Shown in pieces: positions 12,695 through 12,709 of a stretch of DNA of 12,709 bases; the stretch's first letter is position 1, and every line of letters begins with the position of its first letter. Below the pieces are notes generated by a model, which was not told the DNA's origin, did no database searches, and was given only the letters and a program-made list of their open reading frames with translations. A program made the position numbers and the translations under genes. Source of the stretch: an uncultured Clostridia bacterium (lineage in GTDB: Bacteria > Bacillota > Clostridia > Oscillospirales > Ruminococcaceae); the NCBI GenBank assembly GCA_945867255.1, contig CAMBHV010000016.1:1-12709 (forward strand), written 5' to 3'.

Positions 12695-12709
12695 CACGCC
12701 CTTTCCCAC

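Overview
The window looks like chromosomal DNA from a gut-type Clostridia member (Bacillota, probably Oscillospirales/Ruminococcaceae-like). I infer this from strong AGGAGG-type ribosome binding sites, sigma-A promoters, a moderately high GC content judged by eye, and family affinities: a divergent clostridial GyrB/ParE paralog, AlkD, YggS, DUF436/YwlG and DUF1361. No phage, IS element, CRISPR array or plasmid gene was seen. Both ends of the window cut through genes.

Layout. (1) 1-1665, minus strand: a zinc-ribbon protein of unknown function, then the N-terminal 287 residues of a type II topoisomerase B subunit (ParE/GyrB-like) that runs off the left edge. (2) 1666-1980: a divergent intergenic region with a promoter on each strand and a tandem 18-bp palindromic repeat touching the minus-strand -35 box. 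(3) 1981-4232, plus: an aldehyde dehydrogenase, then a SAM methyltransferase whose 5' end appears to be split by a +1 frameshift, then a strong terminator. (4) 4472-5478, plus: an alkylated-base repair pair, an AlkD-type DNA glycosylase overlapping by ATGA a small MGMT-type alkyltransferase. (5) 5586-7590, minus: a three-gene operon, MarR regulator / old-yellow-enzyme reductase with an HGDR motif / flavodoxin. This matches the bilQRS bilirubin-reductase locus of gut Firmicutes, and its promoter carries two near-perfect 6-3-6 inverted repeats that look like BilQ operators. (6) 7652-8330: intergenic sequence, then a tRNA-Leu(CAG) on the minus strand with its own promoter and terminator. (7) 8420-11905, plus: nitroreductase, DUF436 (YwlG), YggS-type PLP protein and CCA-adding enzyme, tightly packed and probably one transcript from an extended -10 promoter at 8302-8330. 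(8) 12035 to the right edge, minus: a DUF1361 membrane protein.

How the genes work together. The most informative unit is bilQRS. BilR (FMN plus 4Fe-4S, lacking the usual C-terminal FAD/NADPH domain) would reduce bilirubin towards urobilinogen, BilS (flavodoxin) would supply electrons, and BilQ would repress the operon until a ligand, plausibly bilirubin, is present. The AlkD-MGMT pair is a compact alkylation-repair cassette. The rest is largely housekeeping (tRNA, CCA addition, PLP homeostasis, topoisomerase). No wholly unknown multi-gene system was found. The least described elements are the putative BilQ operators, the tandem palindromes at the zinc-ribbon gene, and the methyltransferase frameshift.
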